8,326 bases of DNA, from assembly GCA_016839845.1 (NCBI GenBank), contig JAEOTL010000151.1:1-8326 (forward strand), in the 5' to 3' direction. The stretch is from Promethearchaeota archaeon (GTDB lineage Archaea > Asgardarchaeota > Lokiarchaeia > Sigynarchaeales > SOKP01). Below, one piece after another: positions 6,440 to 8,326 of the stretch. The notes beneath the pieces are model-generated. The model saw nothing but the letters and a program-made list of their open reading frames with translations. It searched no databases and had not been told where the DNA came from. A program made the translations under genes and the position numbers. Numbering within the stretch: the first letter of the stretch is position 1; each line of letters begins with the position of its first letter.

Positions 6440-6790
6440 TCAGTCAACGGAGGATAATTTAACAAATACATCAAGTAGAATTAAAAGTAAACGCCCATAT
6501 CTTTCTAATAATTCGAGATCCGTTTCTGATGACAGTTTATTAGTGATCCACTCTATTTTCTTTCTAATATCTCCCCTTAACGAGGTGAAAATATCATTTT
6601 CTAGAATTTCTTTGTTAATCTGATTTGCAGAGATATTTCTTTTTTTTTCAGATTCTTCATTAACCACTCTAACTTCTCTATTACAAGTTGGGCAAAATTT
6701 GTCACCTGCTGGATTTCGAAAAACCGGATTGTTACAGACAGGACAAGCAATATTTAACATTGTATGGCCAGATCTTAATAATTCCGCCAT
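6440..6790 (-). CDS. UPF0148 / SSSCA1-type zinc-ribbon protein
   Basis: The start MAELLRSGHTML (1-12) is the signature of the UPF0148 / Sjogren syndrome-scleroderma autoantigen 1 family, in which an aminoterminal helix KMAELLxSGATML precedes a zinc ribbon. The ribbon cysteines are C16-P-V-C19 and C33-P-T-C36, with the family's P-V-F and G-D-K-F between. After a charged linker (about 45-65) comes a helical tail of 50 residues. The archaeal members have no firm function; a DNA- or RNA-associated role is only a guess. The start is debatable: in-frame codons upstream encode IIIKNEVEK, which resembles the usual helix before KMAELL, but contain no ATG, GTG or TTG; GGGGGATT (6815-6822) lies ahead of an ATT at 6811-6809. 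The gene follows eS17 with an 84-base gap and may have its own TATA box (about 6842-6852). Confidence 0.88.
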   Translation of the reverse strand: MAELLRSGHTMLNIACPVCNNPVFRNPAGDKFCPTCNREVRVVNEESEKKRNISANQINKEILENDIFTSLRGDIRKKIEWITNKLSSETDLELLERYGRLLLILLDVFVKLSSVD

Positions 6791-6874
6791 TTTTTCAACT
6801 TCATTCTTAATGATAATCCCCCAAAAATATTTATCTTGGTTTATTTTAAATTGTTATATCAAAAATGAGAAAAA

Positions 6875-7069
6875 CTAATCTTGGTTTTTCATTTTAAGTA
6901 AACTTACAATATATCCAGAGATGCGATTTCTTAAATGTTTTGAATCCACTTCTAGATACTTATCTAAGAGTCGTTTATTTTGCTCAAAATCGGTGGTAAA
7001 TACTTCTGGATATTTATTGATTAGCTCTTTAGAAACATTTTTTATTAAAATTGTTCTTACTTTTCCCAT
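6875..7069 (-). CDS. rps17e: 30S ribosomal protein eS17
   Basis: The 64-residue protein is a full-length archaeal eS17: MGKVRT at the start, ELINKYPEVFTTDFEQNKRLLDKY in the middle and the conserved KHLRNRISGYIVSLLK at the end. It is a small-subunit ribosomal protein shared by archaea and eukaryotes. The ATG at 7069 is chosen over an in-frame TTG four codons upstream because family members begin MGxVRT and because a TATA box is spaced to start transcription at this ATG. The gene is followed by T-runs (TTTTT-CTCA-TTTTT on the minus strand, about 6860-6873) and then the zinc-protein gene in the same direction. It is divergent from the surface-protein gene at 7177. Confidence 0.96.
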   Translation of the reverse strand: MGKVRTILIKNVSKELINKYPEVFTTDFEQNKRLLDKYLEVDSKHLRNRISGYIVSLLKMKNQD

Positions 7070-7091
7070 TGTAATGACCAAATCTAGGTAT

Positions 7092-7100
7092 CTATATTTT
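7092..7100 (-). promoter_or_regulatory. Candidate TATA box for eS17
   Basis: AAAATATAG on the minus strand is centred about 26 bases before the ATG at 7069, which predicts a leaderless mRNA. There is no convincing Shine-Dalgarno sequence before that ATG, in agreement. Confidence 0.5.
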
Positions 7101-7148
7101 TGGGAGTAAATGAATAATATAATAAATTTTTTTGCTTTTATTTTGGTT

Positions 7149-7156
7149 TTTATACT
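7149..7156 (+). promoter_or_regulatory. Candidate TATA box for the surface-protein gene
   Basis: TTTATACT is centred about 25 bases before the GTG at 7177, so transcription would begin at or beside this start codon. It supports GTG at 7177 as a leaderless start over the TTG at 7171. Confidence 0.45.
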
Positions 7157-7176
7157 TTAACTCAGAGATTTTGATT

Positions 7177-8326
7177 GTGAGAAAGAAATTATTTTCCATA
7201 ATACTACTGGTTGGTTTCATCCAAATTCTCAGTTTAACTAATGATGTTCAAAGTTTTGAATGTTATCCGAATTATCTAGAAACTGATAAAGATTCATATT
7301 ATCCAGATGAAAATATCATAATTAACGCTTCTTGGTATCTAGACTATAATAACATCAGTGAAAGTGCATATGTACAACTCCAAATTTTTAATTCCCTTAA
7401 TGAGATTATCTGGAATTCTTCAAAATATGATGAGAGTAGAATCTATACAGAAAGTTGGATCATAAATATTACTCACCTAGATTTTGTTTTATCAAATTAT
7501 TCAGATATCCTTAATACAAAATTATTTTGTTATGTCAAACCGCATGAGGGTGTTGAAAATACGTTTTTCTTGGAAATCATACGGGTTAATATAGTTAAAA
7601 GGATATCAGTTTGTCAATTGATTGGATTTAAAGACTTCATTAAATACGGCGAGCTTTTTGCATTTAAAGCAAGATTTTACGATGAGCAGAATAATTCATT
7701 ACCGCATAACCAACTCATCAATTTTAAAGTATTCTCTAATAACTCATTAGTATATCATAGCAACTTTACTACGGATCACTCAGGAACAATAGAAATTTAT
7801 TTACTTCCATCTCATCTAAAGATAGGATTAAATCTATTATTATTATCATTATCAAACAATTCTATTTATAATAATTCAATCGTTTTCAATCAAATATTCG
7901 TTGAAAAAAGCCCTGTGTTTATTGATATTGGCGATTTTGACGGATCTATAAATACAAATGAGGATTTAGAACTTGATTTATTTTATTATTATTTTTTCAA
8001 TAATTCTCTTACACCTCTTTACAACCAGAGTGTCGAATTCTTAATTAGAGAGAATGAAACGGTAATTCACAGCGAAATCTTCAGGACAGATATGACCGGA
8101 AAGATTAAAATAAGCGTTAGTGAAGATATTTTTTCTAACACAAAAAGCTCGGAATTGAAAATTGATATAACACTAAATAGTACTGAGTCTTTTGATTATC
8201 TTTCTATTTCTTTAAACCTAGAAATTTCTAACTCTGAAATAAAGAGTGGTTTTAACTCAAGTATCTTCACTGTTCTTTCGGTTTCTATAGTTTCATCATT
8301 AATATTACTGTTAGTTTATAAGAAAC
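7177..8326 (+). CDS. Secreted/membrane-anchored surface protein with Ig-like repeats (partial)
   Basis: The frame is open for 383 codons from a GTG (7177) to the right edge, where it is cut. The start MRKKLFSIILLVGFIQILSL is a signal peptide (positive N-terminus, hydrophobic core). The long exterior part is rich in Asn, Ser, Tyr and beta-forming residues and contains about 15 N-x-S/T sequons, so it is probably N-glycosylated outside the cell. It can be divided into about three beta-rich units near 30-145, 150-255 and 260-355; the first contains DSYYPDENIIINASW, like the start of macroglobulin or Ig-like domains. A hydrophobic segment near 361-381 followed by YKK looks like a C-terminal membrane anchor, so the gene may end soon after the window. 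A role as adhesin or envelope protein is inferred; no specific family is claimed. No cytoplasmic domain is visible yet. Confidence 0.85.
   Translation, partial: MRKKLFSIILLVGFIQILSLTNDVQSFECYPNYLETDKDSYYPDENIIINASWYLDYNNISESAYVQLQIFNSLNEIIWNSSKYDESRIYTESWIINITHLDFVLSNYSDILNTKLFCYVKPHEGVENTFFLEIIRVNIVKRISVCQLIGFKDFIKYGELFAFKARFYDEQNNSLPHNQLINFKVFSNNSLVYHSNFTTDHSGTIEIYLLPSHLKIGLNLLLLSLSNNSIYNNSIVFNQIFVEKSPVFIDIGDFDGSINTNEDLELDLFYYYFFNNSLTPLYNQSVEFLIRENETVIHSEIFRTDMTGKIKISVSEDIFSNTKSSELKIDITLNSTESFDYLSISLNLEISNSEIKSGFNSSIFTVLSVSIVSSLILLLVYKK

Noticed and set aside
6921..7109. 62-codon plus-strand frame opposite eS17
   Set aside because: It is antisense to a certain ribosomal protein gene.

Overview
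The window most likely comes from an AT-rich archaeon, probably an Asgard archaeon of the Lokiarchaeia type. The left edge carries the archaeal 5' end of a 16S rRNA gene. Other archaeal or archaeal/eukaryotic genes are a TFIIB-family factor, ribosomal protein eS17, a UPF0148/SSSCA1-type zinc protein and a tRNA with a splicing-endonuclease-type intron. The combination of a double Roadblock/LC7 protein with two MglA-like small GTPases is what points to Asgard; this lineage call is inference, the archaeal call is secure.

Layout. 1-392 (-): 5' part of the 16S rRNA gene, reading off the left edge. 393-709: rRNA leader and promoter, divergent from the next operon. 710-3223 (+): a three-gene operon of a tandem Roadblock/LC7 protein, an orphan 298-aa protein and an MglA-type GTPase, closed by a double oligo-T tract. 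3231-3427 (-): a small winged-helix gene that is broken by one missing base near its start. 3430-3688: no gene, but two hairpins that look like terminators. 3689-4375 (-): a second MglA-type GTPase, convergent with the operon. 4577-4834 (-): an 85-aa orphan. 5009-6073 (+): a divergent TFB paralogue. 6233-6345 (+): tRNA-Glu(CTC) with a 38-nt intron in the D arm. 6440-6790 (-): UPF0148-type zinc protein. 6875-7069 (-): eS17. 7177-8326 (+): a GTG-started secreted, sequon-rich membrane-anchored protein that runs off the right edge.

Functionally the left half is a small-GTPase signalling island. Roadblock proteins bind, and in bacterial MglB regulate, MglA-family GTPases, so the 710 product is a plausible regulator or platform for the GTPase encoded at 2630, and perhaps for the one at 3689; the conserved-looking middle gene is the unknown component. 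The right half is information processing (TFB, tRNA, eS17) plus a cell-surface protein.

Expression signals look mixed: several first genes have a TATA-like box placed about 26 bases before the start codon (eS17, TFB, the surface protein), which fits leaderless mRNAs, while the second gene of the operon has a clear AGGTGA Shine-Dalgarno sequence.
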